Origin: Nematostella vectensis
Lineage: Eukaryota; Cnidaria; Anthozoa; Actiniaria; Edwardsiidae
NCBI RefSeq assembly: GCF_932526225.1
Contig: NC_064039.1
Location: 6,399,001-6,463,000 of the forward strand
Direction: 5' to 3'
Length of the DNA: 64,000 nt
The position numbers and the translations under genes are program-made. Under the pieces are notes generated by a model. That model was not told where the DNA came from. It did no database searches and saw only the letters and a list, made by a program, of their open reading frames with translations. Positions 39,701 through 53,100 of the stretch are shown piece by piece (the stretch's first letter is position 1; each line of letters opens with the position of its first letter).

Positions 39701-40711
39701 AAAAAATCCGAGAAAACGTCTAAAGAAAGAGGGGAGGTTGTCAAGGCCGATTTAAAGGAAATTTATTTGGAAAATCAAAAAAGGGAAGATCCTTGTATTT
39801 TCGTACATATTGTGCCAAATAAGATTAATAGCTGCGAATAACACATTATGGTGTCGAGTTCTGTCTATATATGGATATTCAAAAAATTGAATAGGGGATG
39901 GGTGGGGGTCATTTCTATCCAGTTTTTTTCTCTCGGATTCTATATATATATATTTTTTACTTTACATGCATCGTTTCTTTTAAATTTCTTATTTATATTT
40001 AACGGTCGACGCAGCTACAATGTCCGGCGCACACCAGCATAGAGAGGCAAAACCATTTTCTTTTATATTTTCTTTATATTTTTCTTTTTAACTTTGTTTT
40101 TCACAAAAGTTTACGCCACCATCCCTAACCACTATTTTCTCCTTTTTTTCATATGTTTTTCTAACCATACAATATAAACTAAACTGCGGAGTGTTCTTAT
40201 CAAAAGTGGGCCGTGTTTTAAGGACCCTGTGAAGTGCTGATCACACTTTCTCTTTCAAAAATGTTCTTTGACTCGAACGGGTGTGGGTTTGAATTACAAG
40301 GCTGTGCGATACTGAGCCAAGTTCTCCCTGGGGAGGGGAGGGACTCCGATTAAAAAAAAAAAACAGACTGGGGTGATCGTCGGCAAAATCAATTTTAACC
40401 CTATAAGATAGAAATTGTGTGTTGAAGAAGTCTTTTTAACCTAAGAGAAATGCTCTAGCAGAATCGGAAAAATCCCTAAGTGAAAGCAGTTGGTCGATTT
40501 TCTACCCTAAAAAATATGACCCCGTCTACTTTTCTGGAAATTTCCCTTCCCCGGGTATTTCTCTGATTGCTCATGATATAGATAAGTCTTGGAAATGCTC
40601 CATTAGAGCATATTAATAACCTCTTTTATACTCACGGCATAAGGATGTTTTATCAAATATGCGGGATTGATCTTCATAAGTTTTTGCCGCTATCCGGTAG
40701 CCTCCACGTGC
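36703..40711. other. Intergenic sequence between the two CAP genes
   Basis: AT-rich, no supportable gene. It should hold the promoter and 5' UTR exon of gene B and the 3' UTR of gene A. A dispersed repeat lies at about 40440-40565. Confidence 0.55.
40440..40565 (+). repeat. Dispersed repeat, copy 2
   Basis: Same word order and orientation as 12800-12925: GCTCTAGCAGAA, GCAGTTGGT, TACCCTAAAA, TCTACTTTTCTGGA. Confidence 0.75.
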
Positions 40712-43700
40712 CTACTCCAGCTCATTCGGTAGTACGTTTTCCTCAAACTTATTTAAGATATTACCCGGGGGGTTATACCTAGCTACCGCATACGTCAGAC
40801 GGCCATCCGGGCTTTTAGCAAATCCTACACCAACTTCCCTGGTACCCCGCCATACGATCTGCGTAAAATGCCCGGTAGTGAGCGCAAACCCCGGGTTATC
40901 GTATTGGTAACTCTCCGACTCGTTGTACCAGATCTGTAGAGCGTCCCCGATGTCAAAATGGTGTGACATGCGACAAATGTTTTCACCCTTGTAGTAGCGA
41001 TCCTCGCGACTGGCATGCTCCAGGCGTCCCTCGCGCGCGAGCTTGCCTGCCCACGCCTGCGCGTCCTTGGCGAGGGCCGCTGACCATCGTAGTGGCGCTG
41101 CGTTGTGCATGGCGCGGTAGTTGTTGTGGATATCGAGGATACGGGACCTTGTGTCTTCTAAAAAAAAGATGGAAAATGGATTTTGGGTGGGGTGGTACAG
41201 GTTTAAGCAGGATTTGATAGTACGGTATATATATTTAGTAGTGAGAAACAAACAGCGTTTAAAGGGGTAGTGACACGGTTGTATTCATAACGCTAAACTC
41301 CTTAGCCTTGAGAGTGCCCCTTTAGTGCTGTTTTCAATATGCTGCTCGCCCACCATTTCAAACAGTTGTGTACGCGACTCGAACTTAAACACGATGTTTT
41401 TACACACTATAGGCAACAAATTTAAATTGCGGGGAAATGAAAAAAAGTTGCAATCAAGTAATTGTATTGTTCATAAATTATACATCGCAAGTTACGTATT
41501 TCGTAAAGGGGTTTCAGCATAGACGTGTTTCAGCATATCTGGTGGTTTTACGGTAATTTGGATAAGAAAATTGAGCATATTATTAGGGATAATAACTTAG
41601 ATGGGAAGATTAATTAAGCCTAGCAACTCGACGGCCGAGATGAACAGCTTGCAAAGAAAAGCACTATAGAAATACCCTCAAAAGTAGCTATAATTACCTT
41701 TGTGGAGTTTTTAACACCTCGTAAATTAAAACTGTCTTGCACAGCTATATCCCAATTGCTTATTTTTAATAATCACTTTTGATTTAAAATACTGCTCGTT
41801 GCTGTTTTTAGCGAGATATCCGGTTAGTAAGCGACACAGTCGTAAAAAAAACGATATACGCATTGTTTGTATCCTTTGATTGATACTTACCATCAACTGG
41901 TAATGCTCCCAGAGTCTTAATATCCATTCGAACAGGACCCATGCCGACAATAGCTGCAGAGAGAAAAGAAAAGAGTGTGAATGTTATGAAGCCAACCATA
42001 CGCGGAACTGTAGTGATTTCCGTGATATTATTTCTAACGTTATTTTAAGTGTGCGGATTCGGCGTTTTCCTTACAGTAAGGGAAAGCCCACTAAAGTGCG
42101 TCCCTGTTTTCTTTGGATGTAGCAAGAGTGCTTATTTGATATCAGAGCTGATAGCTCTGTACTTCCTGATGGGTGAAATGGCCACCAAAACAGCTGCCGG
42201 CCTTAGACCCGTCAGCACGCATAGGTTCGCGCTTGCTGCGATCTGATTGGCTGAGGCGACTGATGTGGTTTGGTTAACCTGCATTGATTACAGTAGCATA
42301 CACGCTATGCCTTGTCTACCGGTAGCTAATAACACTAAACACAAATGATGTTACATTTTTAACTAGTATACCAGGTTTTTTGTTGTAACACTTATTGTTC
42401 ACTCCATGACGGAATAAAACCATAATTATAAACGCACGTGATTTTTAGCCTTGAAGGATCGTTATGGCAAAGCGCTATTTAGGTGCGTTTCATGTTGTTT
42501 CGTTTCGCGTTTGTTGCTGAAACAATTCCAAAACGCTTCCAAATAGACTAGACGCATGAGAAGCCCCGTCTCAGGAGTGATTTACTTGCCTAGAACCAGA
42601 ACGTAACACCACAAATATAAAGGCTTAACAATAGTATAAACCTAGATGGAAGGATCAACATGATTTAGAATGAATAAAAAAAGATCAAGCACTTTACGTA
42701 GTTTCTAACATAAAATGCCTGGTTAAGCAAAACTCAAAAACAGAAAAGATAAAGAAAACAGAGGAAAAAAAGGATATCGTTCATAGTTCGTATTTCTGAA
42801 CAGAGTTTGAACAATACAGAACTACATAAAACTAGCATGGTTTTACTAATTCTATAGTACAGTATTTTAAGAGACTTTGGAGTGAGACGCTTACCCTCGC
42901 AGTGTTCAAGCACCAGCGTATTGCTTGTATGAGATCGGATCTTAAAATTCTATTCGGGGAGAGGGCTATAGGGATGTAAGACTAGATTGCTCCCAACACC
43001 GATATTTTAACCAGAGAGATCACTGTCAAAAAGGATTTACTGCTAAAAGGTTAAACAGCTCAATTTGTCATATCATTAGAAGGTACGTTGGCACGAGGCA
43101 TGCTGTGTTCCGATCCCCTGTGTTACTCACGTCGCGCTCCATGCAGTCCCGGTTTCGGATAAAGTGCCACATCATCGTTAATAACGAGCCAAGATTGCAT
43201 ACTAAACAGCGGCAAATGTGTTAACGAGCTAAGGAGAGTGGAATTATATGCGTTCGGCAAATAAAGTGATTGTTTAGCTTGTTCGATATAATGATATAAA
43301 CGGTCCTGAAGGGATGGGGGGGGGGGGGGGGGGGGGTCTGAATCGCGTTTTCCTCGCAGCTTTTGTTTCCCGGTCACAGGCTACCACAGACCCGTTCCCG
43401 GTCCTCTGTTTCCGGCAATCCAAATCTGGGTTCCCGTTTTATCCATCCAAGAGCAAGAATATAGCTTGTATGGACAATTATTATTTAGATCCTGCAACTT
43501 ATGCCATAATGACCTAAATACCCGTCATATTTTGAAAACTAAAAACCCTGTGTGGTAAGGGAATAGCCAAAGGAATAAAAGTACATTTTACGATCAATTT
43601 AAAACTTTGATTTTTATCAATAGTGATTTCATATAAGAAGTCACGCGAGAGGCGATATTTCAAGCTTCGCTCCTTTCATTAAATTTAACGATTCCCGATC

Positions 43701-46123
43701 TAATGATACCTGATTACAATGGAGTGACGTTTCTCTGAGTGTTCATCTGGCAAAAGTAGTAAATTACCCTTAATGATATCTGATGCATTAGTTTCTCGAA
43801 AAAAAATCACAAATCGTGTTCCAATCCAAGCACAATTTAGTTCAGATGAAAGAATTCAGAGACGCATCGCGGTCTCTGAATTAAAGAAAAAGGATGTGAC
43901 TAAGGGATCATGCTAATCGATAAACATTAACAACTAACAGCCACAAATAGTGCTGGTCTATGACGTGGCTTCCGGTCCATGTGGGGTGTTTTATTAATGT
44001 CTCCCCGCCTAGAATAACCAATCAGAGCGATTGTTAGAGTGAATTCCGAGAGTGGGTTGAATGGGAAGAGCGTAGGCAATCAAAGCGGCAAATTCCAAGG
44101 CAACATACAACAGATACAACCGCTGTAATTCTACGGCTTATACAATCGCTGTAGTTCCAGGTTAATTCCACGGTTGATATCCAAATTGTCAAACTATTTA
44201 AACATATTTAGACTGCTATTTCATTGCCTTTCTTCTGTTTTTTTTTTTTATGGTGTTTGAATCTTAGCATACCGCTATTTTGCGGTTTATTTCGTACATG
44301 GCTAGTACTATCCGTGGGGCCGACTTGTGTGACAATGTTATTTTAATCCTTTTAAGCATTTGTCATTTAATAACAGTCATCCCTGTATTACTTTACACTT
44401 TAGGAATGAAAATGAGATGTTGTTTCTTTTTGTTTTAGAATGGGATGACCTTTCAAAGTGATTAAGTCGGATCAGTGCCGGAGTTCAATGCCGAGATGAG
44501 CCTCTCATATGCACTGTGGTCACGCCCCACTTTAAGACACGACATCGGATACAGGGCTTGAAAGGTGAGCCGTATGAACTCTCTCATTCACAGTTCTCGA
44601 TATTTACCTTTCATGGGCTCTTGTTTTGAGTCGCTATTTGCTTCCTTCTCCGGTTGCTTGACTTCCGGTTGCTTTATTGCTTCCGATTTTTTCGTCACTT
44701 CCTTTTCATATGCCCCGTTTTTCACGCCATTCGATACCTTTTCAATGAAAAGCATAACTTCGTGAGATATATATAACTCGAACTCTCGATTACTTTGGAC
44801 TCTAAATTGTAGACACAGAAAAAACTTTTTGTGCTCATAAAGATTCATTTCCTGTACAACAGAGTGATTTATTCCCTGTACACTATAATAAAAATATATC
44901 ATCATCCAAAAATTAATAATCAAATATCAATAGTAAGTATATCTCTTACTCTGGATATATTTTTATATATTTTTTTTTTCTCTAAATTTTTTGAAATCTT
45001 TTCTATGGGCATTCTTGGGCACTCAAGGCGCCACTGCCAAGAAATGGTTGTTTCGTCATTTCCCTTTCTGCCTTACATCTAACGGTCGTCTCACCTTGGG
45101 TAGAATGTTCTCATTGAAAGCATTCAGGTCATTACCGCCAGGGCTGTACCGAGCCACCACGAACACCGCACCCTTTTTGCTCTTGGCGCGTGCCACGCCC
45201 AGCTCCTCGGAGCTCTTCCATACTACTTGGGTGAAGTGTCCAGTCCCCGACTGATGACCACCTCTCTGGAAATTATACCTAAAGAGAAACACACCTTGCA
45301 GCCATCAATCACACACTTTCTTGCATGTAATGGTTTTGCAGATTTTCAAAGGAGTCCAAGGGTTTGGTTACTTTTAGTAGACTATTAAAGTACTTAGTGG
45401 CAATTCTGGCGGCTCTAGGCTTAAGTCGGCAGCCTCTTTTGAGCATCATGTATTAAGAGCAGACCTGTCTATTTTTCTGACTGCCACCCCTCTACCATCA
45501 CGACACCAAGCTGCTACCTCTGAAGAAGAGTACTGCACATCGCACTTTAACCGCTGCCAGCTCTTGACATAGTATGTATTAAACAGTATGTACGACAGTA
45601 TAATTATAATTACTATGATCATGACTAGGAATTCCTGATATCACGAGACGCAATCAGTATGTTGCATGACAGCCTCATCATTGGCTCGACGAATCACACG
45701 CTGCCTCGTCTGCGTGACAGCCTTATGCGTGACATTCCATTGTGCGTGGCATGATGTTGTGTGACTAAACTTTTGACCTCCTGATAACACGAATCACACG
45801 CTGCCTCGTCTGCGTGACAGCCTTATGCGTGACATTCCATTGTGCGTGGCATGATGTTGTGTGACTCACCTTTCGACCTCCTGATACCAAGATTCACACG
45901 CTGCCTCGCCTGCGTCATCAAAGTTAGCTCCACTGCTCATGAACACATTCTCTCCTTGTCCTGAACGGGATTTATCATGAATCAGTTTGCCTTCCTTTGC
46001 CAACTTGTTCGCCCACTTCTGAGCCTCTCGCGCGATGCTGTTTGACCAGGTCAGCGGTGGCACATTATGCATCGCGCGATAGCGGTTGTGAGCATCCAAA
46101 GACTTTCGGGCAAAAACATCCAT
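40712..46123 (-). CDS. Two-CAP-domain protein, GLIPR2/GAPR-1 type (gene A)
   Basis: Five exons, read on minus: 46123-45870, 45278-45095, 44737-44608, 41953-41891, 41157-40712. They join in phase into 358 residues. CAP1 is residues 1-146 ([34 protein letters not shown]). A Lys/Glu-rich linker ([20 protein letters not shown]) and one symmetric 63-base exon follow. CAP2 starts near residue 215 ([33 protein letters not shown]) and runs to the stop. Both domains keep the CAP pocket residues. CAP2 is one exon here, as in gene B, and the layout matches gene B, so this is a tandem duplicate. The ATG closely follows an acceptor (TTAATAG), and the frame is open back to it, so an upstream coding exon is possible. 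The long intron 44607-41954 makes a two-gene model possible, but phase and paralogy favour one gene. Confidence 0.8.
43316..43336. repeat. Poly-G tract, about 21 bases
   Basis: Uninterrupted G run in the long intron of CAP gene A. Confidence 0.97.
45685..45915 (-). repeat. Tandem copies of the donor end of CAP exon 46123-45870
   Basis: A unit of about 100 bases with the last ~45 bases of the exon, the donor and ~50 bases of intron occurs as the real copy plus two copies on the intron side (start words ATCACACGCTGCCTCGTCTG near 45691 and 45791). In the nearest copy the donor GT has changed to TT. Confidence 0.9.
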
Positions 46124-47834
46124 TCCTTTTTTCTATTAAAAAAAATAAATATAAATATCAATTACTTGGTAATGCTATAATTACATGGTAATTCTATTAA
46201 AATTAATCGATGGCTGACATCAGGAATTCAAATTTACTTTTTCATTTTGTCTTTGATTCATAACATTCTTTTTTGCAAAATTGAAGAAGAAAGTATAACA
46301 GATTTGGATTTTTCTAAATATTTTAATTGAAAATGGCCACCAAAGCGATATTTTGGCTAGGGCGTAAGGGTCTTTACACGGGCTGCTTTCAAGTTTTGCA
46401 TTCCCTGTATGTGGCTTTAACTTTTGACTTTTTAGATCAACGAACATAAAAGAAAATGTGGATTTCTATAGAATCAAAATATGCTGGTCAGAAATTGATC
46501 ATTTGTCTTTTGGTGATGATCTGTCAAGTGTGAAGTACTTAAGGTTACACGTCAGGCAGTTAACAAGTGTACAACGCCGAAACAAAAGAAACACAAACAT
46601 CAACTCCAATAGAACCAACACGCCGTAAAGTCACGCTAAAAGGTGGATTTTTATCGGTTTGTTAACCCTTTTGAAATACCCTGCGGTCTTTAGATGTTTT
46701 CTTTGATGAAGAACTGTGTAAACAAGATCTCATTAACACACGGTAAATGTATTCATCAAATGACCGTGTTTGCTTTCAAATGCATTCTACCGGTGAACTT
46801 TTGATACAACGCTACTATAACGGCAAGCGCTTTGGTACACTTGCTATGTCTTTTCCTTGAAAAACTGAATTGCTGAACTTTTCATCTTAGTTTACTTCTT
46901 ACTCTTGCCGCTCGAATGGTTTTACTCGCAGCGTATCGCTGTTGTGATCATGTATAAACCGACTTTAGAAGCTAATTACTCTCGAAAAAGAACGGCATTC
47001 AAACCTGAGCACTTGCTAAATCCTCCCCCTTCGTACTTACTACTGCAAGCAACTGGAAAAAGTTAAGCAGAACTTACTCAGAGTGAAGTAAGGACTGGTG
47101 AGGCTAGTGGTAATGTTGTTTCCGCGGCTGCTAGGGTTATTTATGAGCTCTGACCATGTGCCGGTCTATTTTGGCGATGTTTTGCATAAACAGGTTCAAA
47201 TGATTTGCATGTGTACAGACTCTTTGGGAAACAAACACGATGCCTTTGTGAGACCTGTTATACTGCTGCTGGTCACATGTTCACACGCTTAATAGTAACA
47301 CTCTCCCCCCCCCCCTCCCCTAGGAGATTTCGTTGTTGCTGTTAGGCTGCTGTGTATAGAGTTATTCCATCCATTTTAAGCGATAATAAGGTATAGAAAC
47401 AATGTCTTGAGATGTCAAAACGCGTATTTTTTAGCGCATCGTTATTTATTTATCTTTAATATTGGCAACAGTTTTTAATTTTCGCGTAATAGAGATCCCG
47501 GCTGCTGCTTTCCACCGCACAACAACATAAACAACCACCCCTCCCTCCCCTCCCCCTGATACCTCCTTGAGAAAGCACCGGTATCGACTATTAATCCAGG
47601 GTCTTGCAGTCCGATAACAACCCACTTTACGACTAAATAACCGATAACATGTACTGGAACAGTATCTTATTGCGATTTATTTTGACTTCAGACAACATTC
47701 CTTTGATTCTTTTTTAGAAAGAGAAGCTATTCATTCCAAGGTAGAATTACTGCAATAAATGCCATCGGCTTGTCATTTTGAGACTTCACTAATGACACGT
47801 AAATGCCGTTCTTGACCAAAGACAGCGCGGGCTC

Positions 47835-48140
47835 ATAGAGTAAGCATTTCTATATGCAGACCTCCTAACATAGAGTAAGCATGTTGTTATAGAACAGCAT
47901 TTGTAGATGAAGACCTCCTAACATAGAGTAAGCATGTTGTTATAGAACAGCATTTGTATATGAAGACCTCCTAACATAGAGTAAGCATGTTGTTATAGAA
48001 CAGCATTTGTATATGAAGACCTCCTAATATAGAGTAAGCATGTTGTTATAGAACAGCATTTGTATATGAAGACCTCCTAACATTGAGTAAGCATGTTGTT
48101 ATAGAACAGCATATGTATATGAAGACCTCCTAACGACTTC
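47835..48140 (+). repeat. Minisatellite of about 55-57 bases, five to six units
   Basis: Units read CATAGAGTAAGCATGTTGTT then ATAGAACAGCATTTGTATAT and GAAGACCTCCTAA. Intergenic. Confidence 0.94.
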
Positions 48141-49348
48141 ATAAATATCCCTTAGTAGTAGTGCTTACTGATTTTGCATTCCTTGTATTCTGCAAAGTAT
48201 AATTATCTCCCTATTTCAGGGTTAAATCATCAGCTTTGATTGGTGATGGTTGGGTCATTACACTGCCAGTAGTAGTACACGTTTCGCTTTTCCGTGTTTG
48301 TTCGTTACGGTGTACAAGTCAAGAGAACTCCCTTAGCTTATAGCTTTCTAACATCTCACCTCATTTTTATGCTTATTTTTTCCGCTGGTAACACCAACCC
48401 TTCTTCCAGACAACCTCTTCAGCATCTTACTCCTAAAAACCAGACGCAGAAGCAAAGGCTCGCTTTGAGAGGAGTCGAATGGAATGCGCTAGCCTTTGTG
48501 TGTGTTGTTTTGTTGTTAACGATGACAACACGCTGTTTTTGCGTAACAGATATTGATTTTGCTCCCATGTCGCTGATATGTGATACCTTAGGGTATATCG
48601 CTCTAACCCCTTGTTAATTGTCGTCTGTTAGAAGACATGCTTTAGCGAGTAACCCTTGATATTGTGATAACGTTTACTCCCTTATCATCTTATAGACCCT
48701 ACTGACTTCCAAGTCAACACTGCTTGCAAGTCAACACGTTTCAATTTTCAGAAGTTTGTCACCGATAATTCCCTTTCTTTTTTTCTCCTTTTCGGGTCCG
48801 AGTGCGAAAGAGGCAATATATTATTCAAGCGCCCCGCCCCCGTTCATTCTAGCCATAGCCAAGGTCTTCAGCTCTTGCATCTTTTTATAGACGCCCATGT
48901 ATGTCCCATTTGTGACTGGCGTCAATGTGATATATCTCAATCGCTCTACTTGACCCTCGTCTTTATCTACATATCGGGTGTAATTAAGCCTAAGCTTATA
49001 CCGTTTGCGGAAAAGCTACGAGTATCTCTTTCGAGTCGGCCTGGTCCTAGACGTTCTTTCCCGAGTTTCTGATCAGATTAACAGTGGCCTGGTAGCTGGA
49101 TAAGAGTTGTGACGAAGGAGCTGAGACGAAGCCTTAGATACGCAGGGAGAAAATATATCACACTAAGCGTTCAATTCTTAAATGATTTTCCTAAAACTGA
49201 CTATTATTATAGAGATTTTTATTCGGAGTAACACTTAATAATAGTTGATTTTCACGGTTTCCTCGGGGAAAACCAATAATTTAAGCCCCCCACCCCCTCC
49301 CCCTTGGGCTTTAGAGTATCATTATAGTTTATTTGCTTGCAAGCTTCA

Positions 49349-49371
49349 TATATATATATATATATATATAT
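49349..49371. repeat. (TA)n microsatellite
   Basis: About 11 TA units. Confidence 0.97.
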
Positions 49372-49875
49372 TATCTGAAATAGTTTACTGGGGAGAAAAT
49401 AACTGAAACCAACGTCACAGTAAGAAGTACAGGTGGTTGTTTACAGAGTCTCTTTCGGCCGCCATTTCGGTAACCTGGAAAAACACCAAGTTTGGAGAAA
49501 GCATACATTTCCATCCATGGTTAGGGGACTCTATAATTACGATATTTTCTGATAAATAAAGAATAGATAAAACTTTGGCTCTACTGGATAGGTAATTTTG
49601 AAAATTTTCATCACATTTCTATTCCAATTTTGAATAAAAGCAATAACAAAGGTACGGCCGTTAAGGGCTCTTTAACTTATTGTTTCGTACGAACATTTTT
49701 GTCGTGCCTGCACAACAATTCATTTCCATGATAGCAGCCGTAAATAAAAGTAGCACCAAGGCATACAACCGCGTCTGCTGCAGCGAGACGGATTATATAT
49801 TGATCGGTTTAAGATAATATAAGAGCACCAAGCGCCGAAGGAACGCGCAGCCCCTCATAGTGAGATCTTGTACTT

Positions 49876-50128
49876 AAAGCCGCATTGTTACCAGGTTACT
49901 TCCGGAGGTCCGACGGAAACCTCAACCGTTAAAAGACAAAAGAATCTATTAAAATCCGAGATATTAAACAGGCCATCCGCTCTAAATTATCAATCACATC
50001 CTCAAAGAAACTTTCAATAAACACACTGCTTTCAATATTTTGAAATATTTTTCGCGTTTTCCGTTAAAAATCATCGGAGATTGTTACGTAATCGACCGGA
50101 AGTAAACTGATGACAATGCGGCTTTAAT
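49876..50128. mobile_element. MITE with about 31-base terminal inverted repeats
   Basis: The left end TTAAAGCCGCATTGTTACCA plus GGTTACTTCCGG matches the reverse complement of the right end (CCGGAAGTAAAC ... GACAATGCGGCTTTAA) with few differences. The interior is about 190 bases and non-coding. Confidence 0.8.
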
Positions 50129-50186
50129 GAAAGGGTTTTGACATAGTAATGGCGCTACGTGCAGCCATAGGTGCGTGAAAGGGATT

Positions 50187-53100
50187 TCAGTGTTTTGTCT
50201 TGAGCTGTTTCTTCAGCCTGGAGATAGCACTCTTCCCCTGAATACCTACAAGGAATAATATTAATCAACGAATATCAGCATCTACTGGTGGGTCAGCCAT
50301 GGAAAGAGTGTACTTGTTTGTTTTTAGCTTTTAGTGTATGTTTTTACTGGTTCAGATATTTTGTTTGAAGAAATGAAATTTTAAAACGGAAAAAGTAATG
50401 GTAATAAATATCCTACGAGGTTACTTGCCTACTGAACATATTAAAAATGCAATTACCGTTCTATTTAGCCTGCGAAGTGGCGTTTGTTTCATGGGTTCTA
50501 TTTTTTTCGTTGCGTTACTTTTTTTTTTTGCGCCCACTAGAGAGAGACCATAAATCCTAGTACCAGACTTCGCGCGACCTAAATTCCACAGCCCTAGATT
50601 CGCGCTTCATAAAACACAAACAAACCGCCACTACGCAGGCTACTGTCTATTTAGTGAGGTGCTACCATTGTTCTTACACATATTGCAACTATAGCTGCAT
50701 GCCGACCTCATGCTGACTGGTCTATCTAGTGAGTGCCGACCTCATACTTACTGCTCATATTGCAAGTGTAGCCGCATGCTGATCTCAAGGTGACCGGTCT
50801 ATTTAGGGACTTGGTGGTCTAGTTATCGAGGTGTTCCGCATACTTACTGCACATATTGCAAGTGTAGCCGCATGCTGACCTCATGGTGACCGGTCTATTT
50901 AATTGACTTGGTGGTCAAGTTATCGAAGTGTTCCTCATACTTACTGCACATATTGCAAGTGTAGCCGCATGCCGACCTCATGGTACGAGGGTACTTGGTG
51001 CAGTATCCTAGGTTCTTTATGCTAAGGCACGATTTCTGATCATAAGAGTCAGAGCATGGAACTAAAAAGAGAAAAACAATAATTTGGGTGTTATAGAAAG
51101 GCAGGTCCAGGAGCTCCTGATGAAAACGGGGTTGAGGGTGTTGACAAAACACCTGCCCTAGTCATACAGTGTGAGCCATGTGACGTTAGTAATAGTAGAG
51201 TCGATTGTGTTCACTTTATGGAGGGTATACTATATACCTTGCACTAGTTATGCAGTGTGAGATTTCAGCTCCTATACACTTGTTAACCCTCCAGATTCAC
51301 CGCTGTGGAGAGGTATCTCTGACAATAACGAACCGGATTTATTGGTATTAAGCACCTGTGTTGGATGGGTTAACAGCACTGAGCGGTAAAGAATACTTAC
51401 TGGTATCCATAGGAACAAGTTGGTCTTCCATATCCGATTGTATCTCCTCGCGCTCGTCATCCGTCAACCTCTTCTTCCCTGAAAAAATCCACAGCGAATG
51501 CTAGTTATGACGATAGCGAGTACCTCAACATGAATGAAACAACAATGGAATTGGTAGCACTTGAAAAATGCGATCTATCTGATGCATTTAAGGCAAAGCT
51601 TAGACGCCGCTCTCTCCATGTACAAATGAACGATCGTTTCAACTTCATTTGCATTGGAACGGCACATTAAAAGAACGGCGTCTAAATTCGGCCACACTAG
51701 GCTCTATTTGTGTTCCAAACTACGACACGTAAAAACCCTTGTTTCGCGATCTAGGACGAGAGTGCTTGCCCCGTGAGCCCAACCTGGTGTTAGCTAACTT
51801 GGGCTCCATTGATAGACACCAACTTACCGTCGCAGTTATAGAGAAGGTTGGCTTGAAGTATGTCTAATTCGCTGAGTCCCACTCTCTGCCCGATCTCAGG
51901 CGCTTCTCCTTCATCGTTCTGCTTGGTTGTCTCCAGTGTTGGAAGCAGGAGTGACATCTTGGAGAAGAACGCGCGCCCGTACTGCATGATGGATCCGTAG
52001 TCGTAAGGCACGTTACGAGAGTCGATGAATTTTGTAGAGAACTTGTAGAAGTTGCGCTCGTACCCTGGAGATAAAAACAACTAAAATAAACAAACATACA
52101 TAGAGACTCAGGTCTCCTTTAAGCTCCAGTTGCTACCTAGAGGGTAATACGCCATGATGGAGTACCTCAACAAAGCGCATACAAAGAACATGGAAATATT
52201 GTTTGGGAGGAAGAATATAATTTTCGGGTGTTATTTTTTTTTATGTTAACTGTTGTACTTCAAAGACAGTCCTAGACAGCTTATTCCCCGTGAACGTAGA
52301 AATCATGTATCTGGTCCCTATTTTTATCAGTATGTATTTTAGCTTAAGATTTTCACTGGCTATTGGGATTCATGTTCAGATCCACTTGCAGGGCTATCTA
52401 GTCCGATTCTCGTTGACATGACCTTTTATTCTTTTATAGTTATTAATTATTACGCTTGAAATCTTACCTGGAACAATGTTCTTTTGTACAACGTGCACAA
52501 ACTCGTCCCTATCGGGCCTGCTGTGCTCGTGGAAAAAGCCGACAGCATGGCCAAGCTCGTGGATGATGTTCCCTGTTTTACACCGCAGCGCGGGGTCCCC
52601 GATAGTCAACTTCTGTTCACCCCCACCCCTACCCACTCGGGATGCACACCTTGGAAACAAACACAAAACTAGTTATCGCCCGTATACCTCACCCCTACCT
52701 ACACGGGATGCACACCTTGGAGACAAACACAAAACTAGTTATCTCCCGTATACCTCACCCCTACCCACACGGGATGCACACCATTACGTAAAACTAGTTA
52801 TCTCCCATACACCCCACCCCTACCCACACGGGATGCGCACCTTGGAAACAAACACAAAACTAGTTATCTCCCGTATTCCTCACCTCTACTCTTCACCGGA
52901 TGAGAACATTTCAAATAGGAATTGATATACCACCTCCTTCCCTTTAAATACGAATTTGATATACCACTTATCCCCTTCAAATAGGAATTTGATATACCAC
53001 CTACCCCCCTTCAAATACGAATTTGATATGGTCCTTGTCTTTTGTCTCTTGGAACTTCAGACACGTTTTGTCCTGCCAATGATCAATGGCCTCACGGGTG

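Larger units (their letters stand above)
46124..50186. other. Intergenic sequence between CAP gene A and the astacin/ShK gene
   Basis: No supportable gene. It contains a minisatellite at 47850-48140, a TA microsatellite at 49349-49371 and a MITE at 49876-50128. A YY1-like GGCCGCCATTTC lies near 49458. Confidence 0.55.

Noticed and set aside
41700-41745. Extra small exon of CAP gene A (minus strand, reads [10 protein letters not shown])
   Set aside because: It resembles an exon of gene B, but its end phase (0) does not fit the next exon, and the acceptor is weak.
41808-41999. Signal-peptide start ([16 protein letters not shown]) for a secreted single-CAP protein
   Set aside because: The hydrophobic stretch is the polypyrimidine tract before an acceptor (TCTCTCTGCAG). 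The 63-base exon 41953-41891 is phase 1-1 and fits as an internal exon.
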